Source: Trichostrongylus colubriformis (Eukaryota > Nematoda > Chromadorea > Rhabditida > Trichostrongylidae). Taken from it: DNA of 64,000 nucleotides. The notes under the pieces were generated by a model. That model was not told the origin of the DNA. It searched no databases and worked only from the letters and a program-made list of their open reading frames with translations. Location of the stretch: contig OZ022261.1 of the NCBI GenBank assembly GCA_963978905.1, positions 14,729,475 through 14,793,474 of the forward strand, in the 5' to 3' direction. This document shows positions 1 through 11,339 of this stretch, piece by piece. The translations under genes were made by a program, and so were the position numbers. Numbering within the stretch: the stretch's first letter is position 1; each line of letters starts with the position of its first letter.

Positions 1-953
1 CCAAAATTATGGGCGCCTGAACTCGTAATTTTTCGGATTCTTCTATACAATTGTATCAATCCTTTTTTCTTTCATTTGCTGCTCAGTGGGTGCACAGGAT
101 CTCTTTTCTTTCATTTGCTGCTCAGTGGGTGCACAGGATCTCCTTCTACCAAGGTGCATGCTTGTCGGAGTGAAGCTCATGGTATTTTCGAGATTTCAAA
201 ATTTTCAAATACACTTGGTGGTCATTCGCTTCAACGGTGACACACACCTCGCCGTAGTTTTGTTCGAGAGAAGAAATTTCCGCGTCCTAAACCGTCAAGG
301 GCAACCCACTGTGGCCAACAACGTCTGGTAGGGTACACCGTGCCGATAGGGTGTTTGCGTACCAGCAAGAGGGTCTCAGTAATGTTGAGGGTCCAATAAT
401 GACACACTGTTGGTTTCCGTCAATTTCGGTGTAAAGCTTGCGGGAATGTGAACATGAGGAACTGGCTGTTGGACATAATAAAGAACTGCCCTCACTAGTC
501 TTTCGCAACAATACTTGGTAAGTTTAGCGGCAAAGCGCTTTAGTTTATAGAATCAAATTGATACAAAAGCGCTGCCGACCCGATTTTTTCAAATTCATCA
601 CTTTTTGAAACGTCCGTCAATTCTCCCGAAACATGATTCCACTGATCTCCTGCTGAGGTTCTCAACTAGAAGCAAGGTCTGACGAGTCAGCCATCCTAGT
701 ATGGAGTCGCATAAGGTAGCCCTGAAAAAGATTTGGGATGGAATGTATGGAAAAAGCAGCTCAAGGGCGGTCGAGTGATAGAGAGACTTTGAGCTTGCAT
801 CCTTGTGGGGCAGAGAAACTTATGATATGACTGCTGCGTCTTGTTACATAAGATGTGAGTAAAGCTGTGAATGGGTTGATTTTTCATTCACTCTGTTGAC
901 GTCAACAAAATATTGCAATATATTGGCGCCCATAATTTTGGGACACCCTGTAC
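1..953. mobile_element. Tc1/mariner-type DNA transposon, left end cut by window edge
   Basis: The first 17 bases of the window are the reverse complement of the stretch at about 922-940, and the right end reads on to GGGACACCCTG followed by TA. This is a terminal inverted repeat of an element whose outer left bases lie outside the window. The terminus CAGGGTGTCCCAAAATT next to TA is of the kind seen in IS630/Tc1/mariner elements. I found no convincing transposase inside; the short open frames at 86-331 and 287-511 have no motif I recognise. It is probably a non-autonomous or eroded copy. Confidence 0.6.
69..146. repeat. 39-bp direct tandem duplication
   Basis: Two adjacent copies of a 39-bp unit containing CATTTGCTGCTCAGTGGG are nearly identical, so the duplication is recent. 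It lies inside the left part of the DNA transposon. Confidence 0.8.
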
Positions 954-1800
954 ATATGCGAAACCTCTGAAGTCTTTTTCCTACAGGTCTCATGATATAC
1001 ATAACTACAGTCCAATTAGACACAAGAAGGAAACTAAAGAAGGACATGAAAAAGAGGCCTCCCTAAAGCTACTATTCCCACGAATTTTCCGCATGGTCAT
1101 CTTTGACTGATAGTCACATATGCACTTAACGAAGCTGGCACAATGCTCCGTCATCAATCTTACAGATAGATCATACGATCTCTAGAGACGTAGACTGCAC
1201 CATACTATCCTGAAAGCCGATGTCCGCCTTATCGGGTGTGAAATCTACCTTGAGAACCGTTTATGAAAAGGCATAAGAAGCATCACTTGTCATATTTACA
1301 ATTTTATCTTTCTTGGTAACAATTAACCCCCTTACACGTTAGTTACCTTCACTTTGCTTCGCAACCTCTCTTAAAATACTTTACTGGATTTAACTGAATC
1401 TCAACACTTTTAAGATATTTAACTAAATTTAACTAAATCCGGACACTAACCCATTAAATGTCGAGAGACTCCATTTTCGAGTAGCAAGCATGCGGTCATA
1501 CACACGAGCTTAAACTACACAATTTCAGGAACAATGACCAATATCTCCAGAAGAACGACAGCGAGGAACACAACACTACCCCCTCCCCCCCATTGCTGCA
1601 CATACTGCAACGCCAACAAGAGTGCATCAACCACACCGCCCAGGCGCTAGCGGATTTCACAGTGAGTTAATCCGAGAAGATAAGACTTAAGCGTAAGAGA
1701 GATACCAAGAAAACAAGAAATTATTATAAGCTCGATTAGTGAATTTTGAGGTCCATGTGAATAATATCGAAATGGAATTTATTCTGATCCCAACCAAGTG
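954..1800. other. No gene recognised
   Basis: The stretch between the DNA transposon and the BEL element has only short AT-rich open frames. I looked here for the 5' LTR matching the LTR at 5810 and did not find it, so the BEL element is 5'-truncated or its 5' part lies elsewhere. Confidence 0.5.
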
Positions 1801-1972
1801 CTGAACGCAAGAAATCCCCAACAATCAAGCGAAATCAAAATCAAAATCAAACTGATTATTAGGAAAAAGAGTTCCGGGCGGTCATCAAGGGGTCAATGGT
1901 ACACTTGCCAATTTACGCCAACTCTAATGGATACCGAGAGGCCGACAAGTTGTACGAAAATGTCTCTAACAA

Positions 1973-2737
1973 TGTCTCGCTTGTAAACGATGGAACGGTA
2001 GGCCCTACTGTTACCTCCTCTCTCCACCATTACCATCAGCAAGAACTAAACCCTCTAAACCTTCCTCACACATAGGTATTGATCTAGCAGGTCCTTTTTA
2101 CATCACCGATGACGACAAAAACAAAAGCAAAAGATGGATCTTCCTCGCTACCTGCATGACTACACGAGCCGTCCATCTGGAGCAGGTAGACGATCTGAGC
2201 GCATCCCAAATTATTAATGTTTCAAGAGGATTTATTTCACGTCGAGGTGAGCCTGAGCTCATCATATCGGACAACGCATCTAATTTCAAACTTGCTAGCG
2301 AAATTCTTTCTACGGTAGACGGCGAATTCCTCTTCAGACAAAAAATCTTGCAAATTTTCTTGGCTAACGAAAAAATTAAGTGGAAATTCATGACCCCGCT
2401 TTCCCCATGGAAAGGCGGCTTTTATGAACGCATGATCGGGGTAATGAAATCCACTCTTAAGCGAGTATTAACGCGAAAATCTCTCGACGAAACTACTTTC
2501 CATACGATAGTCACTGAATGCGAATCAAAGGTCAACTCAAGACCCTTAGCGTACACGGGAAATACAGTAGTCGACTCACTCGTAATTCGCCCAATTGACT
2601 TTCTTATCTCCTACGCAAACCTCTTTCCCTCTGCCCATTTGAACGTGGAATCAAATAGCGACCATCCAGAATATCAACCACAACCCTCTACAAAAGTACA
2701 AAAGATCAAGCAATACAATGCTTTCGTAAGCAAATAG
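1973..2737 (+). pseudogene. BEL/Pao integrase catalytic core
   Basis: Integrase inserts retroelement cDNA into the host chromosome. The frame opens with a CxxC pair (CLACKR, from about 1973) that should be the second half of the HHCC zinc-binding domain. It continues through GIDLAGP (first catalytic Asp, near 2080), IISDNASNF (second Asp, near 2265) and PWKGGFYERMIG (catalytic Glu, near 2410), giving a full DDE set. The first Met in this frame is at 2156, but the frame is open before it, so 2156 is not a real start; this is an internal part of a pol polyprotein. The frame ends at 2735-2737, and the sequence continues in another frame as the BEL-specific C-terminal region. Upstream pol is missing. 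Confidence 0.9.
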
Positions 2738-2739
2738 AC

Positions 2740-3398
2740 TATCTTCAAAATTTGTGGAACATATGGCAGAGCCCTACCTTCTAGAACTACGCAATTTTCA
2801 TCAACGTTGAATCAAGCAAAAGACATTTACAAGAAAACTACCAAGTGTCGAAGAAGTGGTTCTTATCGTGGATGACAGCACGTCTCGAACCGATTGGTCA
2901 CTAGGTCTTATTTTAAAATCAATACCAGACCAAGACGGAACCGTTAGATCGGTAACATTACGCACTTCCAAATCAGAAATGGAACGCTCGATAAACACGC
3001 TGATTCCCTTGGAGCTGGATGACGACACACCAACACAACCTCCTGAAGACAACATAATCAACAAAAACGACGAGCCTAATACTAGTGATACCAGAAAAAG
3101 TGGCCCAACGCCAACCTCTCATCCTGATATATCAGACCATACCAAGAGCCCAAATCGACGACCAACGCTTCCACGGAAAGCAAAAATGAACAAAAGATTT
3201 GATAATTACATGATGGCAACAACTACAGACGTCGCAAACTTTGTAATGGCGCACTCGAGTACTTCCTGGCCATGGAAATACTGGCTTACTATAACACTGA
3301 TTGCAACATTACTCCAAACGACACATGCACAACTCAGTCAAAAAACAATTCACGGTGCGTTACTGGAGGAATCAATATCCACATGTTGCAACAAGTAG
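2740..3398 (+). pseudogene. BEL pol C-terminal region leading into envelope start
   Basis: From 2856 the frame reads VLIVDDSTSRTDWSLG and DGTVRSVTLRT, the pattern of the small domain that follows integrase in BEL/Pao pol (the DUF5641 type). The stretch 2740-2855 belongs to the same domain but is frameshifted. After an acidic and polar linker (about 3020-3180) the frame enters KYWLTITLIATLLQTTHAQ near 3281-3340. That is a hydrophobic segment ending in a signal-peptidase-like AQ, so probably the envelope signal peptide. Pol and env therefore share one frame here. In intact elements env may be made from a spliced or separate RNA; the sequence does not show which. Confidence 0.7.
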
Positions 3399-3399
3399 A

Positions 3400-5366
3400 A
3401 CGTATGCAAGTTTGCTGTAATGACTTTTTTATTGAAGTACACGAACCTGACCAAAAATAAAAATACAATTCCAACCAGCAATCACTCTTCACACCTATCA
3501 TATCACACTAAAGTCTATGAAAGGGAACAGCACTCAAGCGACTCACTGGGCATGTCCTTCGAGCCCATTTTGTGAGCAGACTACCTGCACCTTCTGTTCA
3601 CAACTGATTTCAAACCCGGAGTGCTGGCCACGAATCGCAATAGCTATAACTGCAATCGTCTTCAATATACTCACAGTAACAGCATACATCGCGTTCACAT
3701 TAATCCGCAAAGTGTCTAGAATTTGCACTTTCCTCTCCGGGAAAAATAAAATCCTTCGCTGCTTTAAACTATGCTCACATAAACGCTCCTCGTGATGGTC
3801 ACACGATTACATCCCCTTAACAGAGCTCGATAGAATCAACACAAGATGGAACACCACAACAATATCACGATTAATTACGGTTGTTGCTTGTGCTGTCCCG
3901 TGTGTATATACTTGCAAACATACGGTCTTTTTACCAACAATGATCTCTCAATGTAATCAATACGACCATAACTACCATAATCAAACCACAGTACTTGCAC
4001 ACATTAATCCAATGCAACCTGAGATGTGCATACCATTTCAGCATGGCAATAGGCAAGTTCACATCATGCGTATTCCTTACAATCATTGATTCTCAGATGC
4101 CATAAGGAGACACTGCATTTTCCAAGGAACACCGTCACTAAAGTGCGCTATCAAAAACGCTTCCCACACATGGGTACGTGTACCGGCCTCGAATGCGCAA
4201 AAATAACTTACAACACGATAGTTGACGAGCTCGAAGATAACAATTATACGGGAATGACCTCTTGCTCCGAGTCCTGCAGTGGACTAGGTTGTTCTGTGGT
4301 TATCCCTCATCAGGATGTCTCCTCTATCGCATCTATCACGTATCTCTAGACGGAAACATATACGAAATTTTTCATTGCCCATCCTGGTTCAAGACAATAT
4401 CACTAACAGTGGAGTTCAATGGAGGCACGCCAATGCCCCACCTTATCGAGTTAAAACCCTAAACCAAAGAACGTTTAGACAATACATCCTTCCAAATTAC
4501 AAGTTTCATATTTACCCCTTTATCGATGTTACATCAACGATTCCTTACAGACGCGGATACAACAGCATTTATCCGTACACAGACGGAATTTAGCTACGCC
4601 TGTAGTTCCGACACTCGCAAGCATCCTAGCAACCACACCGCTAACGATTGCGTCATAAAAGACACATGTAGATGTAATCCCGCAGAATACCCCGCCACCT
4701 GTTATTGTACCAGCAACAACATCTCAGGAATAACAAAATTTTCCAATACACTCCCCTTACCTATTCCCAGCGGGCTCTTATCAACAGGAGGACTTAATCG
4801 TATACCAGTCTTGAGAGCTGGTGCAGTTGCAGTGGAACTAATGCTCATGCTAGACCTCAATACACACCGCATGGCGCAACAAATACAAGATTTCCAATTT
4901 CCAACATATTACCTCAGCAACTTTTTGGCTGTTACAGTTGCTTCAAAGGTGCAACGGCCAACATATTATGTAAATCCGATACACTCAAGTCCACGGCACA
5001 AGTTAACTGTGGACTACAACAGTTTATCCTAGCTTGCACAAGAATGGGAACACAAAATCACATGCTCTTTTTTTCACAATAAGGCACGAATACACGAGGT
5101 TTGCAAAGCACAATGTGGCTCTCATACAATAATTTTTCCATTGCAGGGAATCCTCAACTTTATACTTATGGCACTACCTTCGATTGTGGGACAATAAAAT
5201 CAGCACCGACACCTCCTCCTTTGATATCAACCTCGCCTTTCCAGACATTTCACACTTCTTCGGAATATGCAAACAATTTCTAATCTACTCAATAACGGTA
5301 CTTCTTTTATTTATCAGTGCTCTAATGCTAAGTCACGCTCTCCTTTGCTCACAACCGTATACGTGA
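3400..5366 (+). pseudogene. Phlebovirus-like envelope glycoprotein remnant
   Basis: This stretch encodes pieces of a cysteine-rich membrane glycoprotein in at least four changes of frame. A first ectodomain piece ends with a hydrophobic segment at about 3637-3710, followed by basic residues. A second signal-like segment lies near 3860-3930. The second ectodomain starts with closely spaced cysteines near 4165-4330 (GTCTGLECAK, SGLGC, SGCLFYRIY) and runs to about 5280. A terminal membrane segment sits at about 5277-5345. Two membrane-anchored halves match the Gn-Gc layout of phlebovirus polyproteins, from which nematode BEL envelopes are thought to derive. Stops and frameshifts throughout make it non-functional. 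The domain name comes from cysteine pattern and context, not a profile search. Confidence 0.7.
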
Positions 5367-5794
5367 AAACGAAAATCCTACAACCTCTACACGATCGTCT
5401 CATCTCTCTCGCCGGTGAGAATACTCCACGCTATTCTCGCGACAGTTCGACGCCTCTTCTACCTCGCCATCTTCACAATCTGACTTCACGTCTATTGGCT
5501 TCTTGCTACACTAAAGATATATGTATGTACTTGCCAACGAGAAACATCTATTCTTCGACTCAACACATCGCAACAGATCATTAACGCTACACGTCACTTT
5601 ACCACTTACCTCTGGAGCAACTTTTAAATAGTGAACGATATCTTTAGATCTCATATGTAACTAATTATATTATAATGTAAATTGTATTAGTAACTCAATA
5701 TTTAATCGATTCTATTCATCAGTAACTGTATATTCTGAATTATATTACTATTTAATATTAACTAGTGATACAAACGACAATTACAACACTCATC

Positions 5795-5809
5795 GGGTGG
5801 TGGGGAGGA
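5795..5809 (+). other. Polypurine tract of BEL element
   Basis: GGGTGGTGGGGAGGA lies directly before the TG at 5810-5811. This is where the plus-strand primer of an LTR retroelement is expected and it fixes the 5' edge of the LTR. Confidence 0.75.
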
Positions 5810-6350
5810 TGCAAACGGCCGTTTACATACGGTCGACTCTTTCTTTCGTTGTGCGGAGTGTCATGACTCTGCAGTCATGATTACGAGGAAGCAGCTAGGT
5901 GCCTCTTGGTACCTGCATTTCACAACGGCAGCATACACGCAATAAACGTTCAATGGTCAAGCAGGCACTTTTATAGCCATCTGAGACGGAGTTTGTACCG
6001 CCTATAATTGGGGGTACAAGTACCGCGTTCGGGGGAGAAACAAGTCAGTTCAGTTTAGTTCGGTTCAGTCCAGCCAGTTTCAATTTCAGTCTTACCGGTT
6101 TACCTCTTTTAGTTACTGACTTCTCCTCTCTCTCTCTGTTCAGGCTGTTTGCCTGACAAGCGGCCTTGCCGCACAAGACAAGAACACGCAGGTAGACCTG
6201 CCACCTGACCACAACCTACAAATACAACGAACAATGTTAACAAGTAATGCGTATTGTAGGTAGCTATTATTGTAAAATAGTTAGCTTGTGTATAATCATG
6301 TTGCATAATAAAGGAATTAAACTAAGAGTTGTACGACAAACTACCACTGA
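5810..6350 (+). repeat. 3' LTR of BEL element (right edge uncertain)
   Basis: It begins with TG right after the polypurine tract, contains a TATA-like motif (TTTTATAG, near 5969) and an AATAAA-type signal near 6306, and stops before the RTE-like coding sequence near 6360. Without a second LTR copy the right edge cannot be set exactly; a CA near 6350 is the likely end. Confidence 0.55.
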
Positions 6351-6439
6351 ATCAGAACAGGATCGAAGGAGCTGGACTTGAAGATCCTCGAATTGCCAGC
6401 ACAGAAATGGAATCGACCACTTTCTGAAAAGCACGCTGA

Positions 6440-7112
6440 CCCTAGCCGCCGACGTCGACGTCGTCGCCCCATTCTCCGTTGGAAGCGACCATCGAATGCT
6501 GCGCGGTCGTTTCGTCATACCACACCGTCCCTTCCGCTACCATGAAAGGGAGCACCCGAGGCTGTTCAACCCGGAAGCAGCACACACCTATATTTAAGAC
6601 AAAATCGTCACGAATTTACGTACGAAGATCTACTCAACACCTTGACTGCGGCGGCTTCCATCGCCGCAGTACAAGGGAAGAGCCACGAAGAGCGGAGGCT
6701 ATCGAGGAGAACAAGGGAGATGCTGCAAACACGTGCTGAGCTTGCGCTCGACCCGAACCGCCACATGGAGTTTGTAATCATCTCCGGACAATGCCGAGCC
6801 AACTATGAACACGACTTTGAGCAGTACCGCAACCGCATCCTAGAGGAAGCAGCATCTAACAGGCGGAGCATCAAGCTTGCCAGGAGGAGTCTGATGACCG
6901 ACCGAGTGACCATCGAGGCGCTGCAGACCAATGACGGTGTCGTGACCAACCGGCGCGGTATGGAGAAGGTTGTTGACTTCTACTCCAAACTCTGCGAAGA
7001 CCGCCTACAACTGCCGATCAAATACTACCGCCCCGAAAACGTGGCTGCAGTGCTTGCCTCCGAGTGCGTCACGCGATCTTCCAGGTGCAGTCAAACCCGC
7101 ATCAGTACTTGA
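6440..7112 (+). pseudogene. RTE endonuclease tail and linker to reverse transcriptase
   Basis: In the first frame (about 6450-6590) the sequence reads APFSVGSDHRMLRGRF. This is the SDH signature closing an apurinic-type endonuclease domain, which nicks target DNA to start reverse transcription. The frame then changes, and 6642-7112 encodes a basic, Arg-rich linker (NRHMEFVIISGQC, LMTDRVTIEALQTND). This linker normally sits between endonuclease and polymerase. The N-terminal endonuclease is missing. Confidence 0.75.
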
Positions 7113-7199
7113 CCGAGTGACCGCCGAGCTGCTCATGGCAGGAGGACGGATCCTACATAAGGCGCCAGCGAGGATCTTTTGGAGCACCTCGACGGCAAG

Positions 7200-7860
7200 C
7201 CCATTTCGGAGGACTAGAGAATGGTGAAGCTGGTTTTGCTACCGAAGAAGGGACCGCGGCACTTTTGTCCAGCTGGCGCTCCATCGCTCTACTCAGCCTA
7301 CTCCACAAGATCTACTCCGAGGTCCTGCTGAACAGATTGAAGAGCAGATTGGAGGAAGAGCAGCCACGAGAGCAAGATATTCCGGAGCGGATACAGCTGC
7401 GCAGACCACATTCAAGTGGTATCTCAACTGGTGGAGCGCTGTAGAGGGTACAGACTGCCGCTCGTGCTCACCTTCATCAACTACGAAAAGGTGTTCGACC
7501 AGCTTGACAACGCATTCCTTACGTGCTCTGGAAAAGCTGAACATCAAGGAGGGATACATTGATACATTGTCCAATTGCTATAATAACAACAGGCTACTTC
7601 TGAAGCTCTTCTCCGACTAAAGATCCCAGTACACCGTGGAGTCAAGCAGAGCGACACCCTATCTCCTATGCGGTTCACAGCCGTGCTCGGGATCATATCC
7701 CGACAACTAGACTGGGAGCAGTACGGAGTTCTGTCGACGGCGAGAAGCTGACACACCTACGCAATGCCGATGACATAGTGCTGATCACACACGATGGAGC
7801 GGGGAAGATGCTGAACCACTTAAACAGAGAGAACGAGAAGGCGGGCCTGCCCGTCAACAT
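7200..7860 (+). pseudogene. RTE reverse transcriptase core, heavily frameshifted
   Basis: Short matches in alternating frames read MVKLVLLPKKG (7222 on), SIALLSLLHKIYSEVLLNRL (near 7283), LVLTFINYEKVFDQLDNAF (near 7461; the YEKVFD part stands where a polymerase aspartate is expected) and ADDIVLITHDG (near 7768; the catalytic DD). These are the successive blocks of a LINE reverse transcriptase. At least four frameshifts separate them. Confidence 0.75.
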
Positions 7861-8790
7861 GCAATGCATCCGAAACAGGACAGCGGCAGAGGCAGAACCG
7901 CACGGAGACCAACCTATAAAGGAGGCGACCGAGTATATCTACCTTGGTAGGGCCATCAACGCCAAAAACATGCTGAATTCGGAGCTGGCGAGACGGATGA
8001 GAGCCAGCTGGTCAGCATACAACAACATCGACAAGGCGGTCAGCACACTAGAGACCGCGAGATGGAGGCCGTCCTCTTCAACACGTGCGTCCTCCCCCCA
8101 CTGTGCTACGGATCGAAGACGTGGGCGTACAAGAGCACGACGCTCAGCCGCATCAGAACCTCCCACCGCGCCATGGAAAGACACCTGCTCCGATACAACA
8201 CTGACCCACAGAGTAACGAGGGACTGGGCAGCGGGGTGTGTTCCCTTATGTCAAGATTCCGCACCGCGGCGTGTCGCAAGCGAAGCAATGCGGACGAGCT
8301 AAATGTGCCATGTTGTTGGTTCCCAAAGCGATACAAGTCAACTGCGCATCGAGCTCCTTGCATTACCGTGTAATCGTTCTATGACCCCAGTACAGCGATG
8401 CGCACAGCTCGCACACACTGCATCGCACGCCGCTCTGCGAATTCCTGACATGAGGGTACAAACCCGAGCAGCGAGGACATGCGCAAGAGATCAGGTCTGG
8501 CTCGAGCAAGTGCAAATGGGCCAAATATATTCAACGGAAGACCGACGGAAGATGGACGCGAGCAGTCACCGATTTGAGACCGCGAGATGTCGAGAGGCCG
8601 ATGGGCAGACCTCCGACACGCGGGCAGATTCTGTTCGACTAACCACAAGACTGTTCTACCGTGGCGGACGCGACTCCAAGCCGTGGGCAGCTGCAGCGAG
8701 GGACAGAGCTCTGTAGCGGAAGATGGGATCCTCGTCGATAGGGCAATAGGAGCATCTAACTATCCAAGTATCCAAGTATGTTGAATGTGA
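7778..8790 (+). pseudogene. RTE C-terminal thumb and tail domain
   Basis: The frame from 7778 continues from the polymerase (KEATEYIYLGRAI near 7920). In another frame, from 8062, comes VLPPLCYGSKTWAYKS and RTSHRAMERHLL, the standard post-polymerase motif of RTE LINEs. The last recognisable block is near 8560-8640 (GRWTRAVTDL, RPMGRPPTR). No AATAAA or terminal repeat is obvious at the 3' end. Confidence 0.75.
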
Positions 8791-8929
8791 CATGGACTTC
8801 GAGACGCAATCAAACTATTGAATACGGATCAATCGGTGCCTCCTCATCCGAAAACGATCCTCGGTCTCCTACAGGATAGTGTATTAGCAAAGGACAGTGA
8901 GTTAGAAATACTGAAGAAGTGAATCTCGA

Positions 8930-9370
8930 ATTAACTGCAGAAAATAGAAATATCAAATCAAAAGATGGAATAGCCTCTCTCGAATCTAGTTTGTCTTTTT
9001 CTGACCGTAATGCCTTGCCTGAAAATCCTACCCGCCAGTTATCTCCATGTCAATTTCTGGTTTTTTGAAGAACACGAACGCTTAAGATCTGTTGTTCTTA
9101 GTGGAGTTGCCAAGAGTGTTGACTGTAATGTTTTAACCTTTTAAACTATGATAACGACGTGTTATAAAGTTATTGTGCTACTTAGACATTGAATGTGCTC
9201 CTCTTACTTGTTGTAGAATGGAGCGCCCCCACAATGGTGTCCCTCGTCTTCTCGAAATTGTATCGCCCTCTAGGTCACTTCAATCTCTCTTACTTGAAGA
9301 CAGTGTTAGGGATAATGTGGGTGAGAAGAAATCCCAAAAGGAGTCATTCAGTGAAAAACTACGGACATGA
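8930..9370 (+). pseudogene. CR1-like LINE first-domain (ORF1-like) remnant
   Basis: Frames around 8930-9130 read NRNIKSKDGIASLESSLSF and EEHERLRSVVLSGV. From 9173 the frame reads YLDIECAPLTCCRMERP and RLLEIVSPSRSLQSLLL. This resembles the N-terminal region found before the endonuclease in nematode CR1-like elements. It is cut at about 9370 by a dispersed repeat and resumes at about 9845 with LPSFPVEGVFIRPSL. The function of this region is not established; the assignment rests on order and pattern. Confidence 0.55.
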
Positions 9371-9840
9371 AAGGCCTATGCATGGCGAAATCCCCCGCGG
9401 AAGGCGCCCCTTTGAACTGTGGCGGAGGCGGCCTCGTCAGGGCAAGCCGCCTTGGTTTAGGGCAGCCCGCCTACAGGCGACGTGATTAGTGGTTGGTCAC
9501 GGTGAGGTTGGTCAAGGAAATCGGCACGATTGAAAGTATCGCAGCGCGCTTTCTAACTTATAGCTTGAAGCTCACCACATGAAATTAGATGCTGTCGCAT
9601 TCCCGAACATCCCTTCATGTTTACGTTTGGTAATGCCAATGGAAAACTTATGCGGACCACCCGCTCTTGACGGAAAGGTCGTTCGGGCCTAGAACCAACG
9701 GTGGGATGGGGTCCTATTTCTCGAGTATTTGGCCATTTCCATACGTTTTTTCTCCTCTGTCCTGTTACTAGGCATCTCGACTTTCATATTCACTACTTCT
9801 TTTACTTTTCGTCCGAATTTCCCCTAAAGCTGCCTTCAAG
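9371..9840 (+). repeat. Dispersed repeat, copy 1, inserted in LINE
   Basis: The segment shares long runs with 48610-49060 in the same orientation. Examples are GGGGTCCTATTTC, TTGGCCATTTCCAT, CTGTCCTGTTACTAGGCA and TTCACTACTTCTTTTACTT, with homology also upstream around GTATCGCAGCGCGC. It separates two parts of the LINE N-terminal frame, so it inserted after the LINE did. No coding motif was seen. Confidence 0.75.
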
Positions 9841-9849
9841 CGCGCGCCA

Positions 9850-10790
9850 CGATTGCCTTCCTTTCCTGTTGAAGGTGTTTTCATTCGTCCTTCACTGATA
9901 CGTGAAAAGCGTAGTCAGCGACGCACTCAGAACACTCGAAAATTTCCTCTATCACGATCACTATCACTATCGCTATCTGTCACTCAATCTCATGCATTGT
10001 CTCTGATATCGCAACGCAGTGCCTCTATCCATCAGACTTCTCCTCCAATGTTACATGCTAATTCTCTTCTCGGTAACTGGAAAACTTCTAGAGCCTCTCC
10101 GGACACAGGCTTGTGGGCTGACCTCCTTAGTAGCCAACGTTAGAGCTCTCATGAAAAATGCCGGCGATCTCCAATTACATCATACTAAAATTTCCATTTT
10201 TGTAGTTGCACTTACGGGAACCTGGCTCGAGCAGGTCAATGACATCGTTCCCCTCCCCCCCCCTCGGTAATCTCAGTAATTGTTACACCATTATTAGATG
10301 TGACCGCACGTGTAGGAAAGGAGGAGGGGTCGGGGTGCTTTTGTGTAAAGACCTCCTTCATATTTCGCTATTTTGTGAATCATTCGAGGACGCCCATGAA
10401 ATCTTCGCATTTGATGTATTCCCGTTAGCAATGCACTCAGGCTTATTGTAGTCTATCGTACTCCTTGTTGCACTCATCAATCTTTTCAACGGCTACCAAA
10501 TGTATAGGCGACCTTTCCGCTAATAAGCATTCGTCCATATTAGTAGGTGACTTCAATCTGCTCTGCAAACTACAATGGTGACTCATTGCAAAGATCCTCT
10601 TCCGAAATGTGCAACTCCTACAATTGCCGCCAATCAGTTAAGCAGTCCACTCGTGGATGCTATACCTTGGATTTGACTTCCCAACGACCACCGCCTCGCA
10701 ACGGATGTAAAGATACACCCCTTATAAGGACTAGCGATAACGTAACAGCCGTTTCAAAAAAGACAACGCGTTCAACGTCTCCCTAGATAC
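9850..10790 (+). pseudogene. CR1-like LINE endonuclease remnant
   Basis: From 9853 the frame reads FPVEGVFIRPSLIREKRSQ, the end of the N-terminal region. Near 10125 it reads SLVANVRALMKNAGDLQL, then VALTGTWLEQ (near 10205; compare TETWL in intact endonucleases), then RCDRTCRKGGGVGVLL (near 10303). The GGGV block and the residues following are typical of LINE apurinic-type endonucleases. The region 10456-10790 continues with decayed frames (LDLTS near 10670, where SDH-like blocks should come). At least two frameshifts are present. Confidence 0.7.
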
Positions 10791-11339
10791 GGTCTCGACC
10801 TCAAATGTACCGGTCCGTCTTCTCCTTCCTTAGTGATATTGATTGGATAGGCTCTTTTTCCACTGTCGAAAAGTTAATGTAAATATGAAATGTTACTTTT
10901 AGTAATTAATCATGCGCTTAGTCGTTTAGATTTAGTCCCCGCCATTAAATCTTCCCATGTTAACTGATGATGGCACTACCTTGTATCCATAACAGAAAAC
11001 GCACTCGCATATGGAAAGGTGTAACTCTTTTTGCAATGAAAACGACTAGAGTACCTATAGAGCGAATAATCATTAATTACACAAATTGCTGCGTAAAGAT
11101 AATGCTTTTCTGGGAAAGAAAATGTTGGAATCGAGAAGGCCCACGCCTTTCAAAGCTTGAAACTTCAAACGGAGGGACAAGCCAGCCGTAAAATCTCTCT
11201 GTTGCTTTCACCGATCAGGATGAAGCCGAAGTTTTCGCCAGGCACTTTGCTAGTGTACACCTTCCTGAAACTATTGAAAGTGGCGAGGAGAACGTACAGT
11301 ATGTCGCTCCAATTCCTACTATGCCGTCTGCACTATGGA

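Larger units (their letters stand above)
1800..6350 (+). mobile_element. BEL/Pao LTR retroelement with envelope, 5'-truncated
   Basis: The order integrase, integrase C-terminal region, envelope-like glycoprotein, polypurine tract, LTR is that of an env-bearing BEL/Pao element. Gag, protease, reverse transcriptase and the 5' LTR are absent from the window. Nematode BEL elements of the Tas/Cer7 type are known to carry an envelope related to phlebovirus glycoproteins, and this copy fits. Reading frames after integrase are broken several times, so it is a dead copy. Confidence 0.85.
6360..8790 (+). mobile_element. RTE-like non-LTR retrotransposon, 5'-truncated and broken
   Basis: The fragments read in order: end of an endonuclease domain, linker, reverse transcriptase, C-terminal domain, all on the plus strand and all frameshifted against one another. 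The element starts about where the BEL LTR ends, so it may have been truncated on insertion there. The motif order and the C-terminal LCYGSKTWA / RAMERHLL / MGRPPTR pattern are those of RTE-type LINEs common in animals. Confidence 0.8.

Noticed and set aside
1..700. 5' LTR of the BEL element
   Set aside because: No match to the LTR at 5810; the start of the window instead matches the TIR ending at 953.
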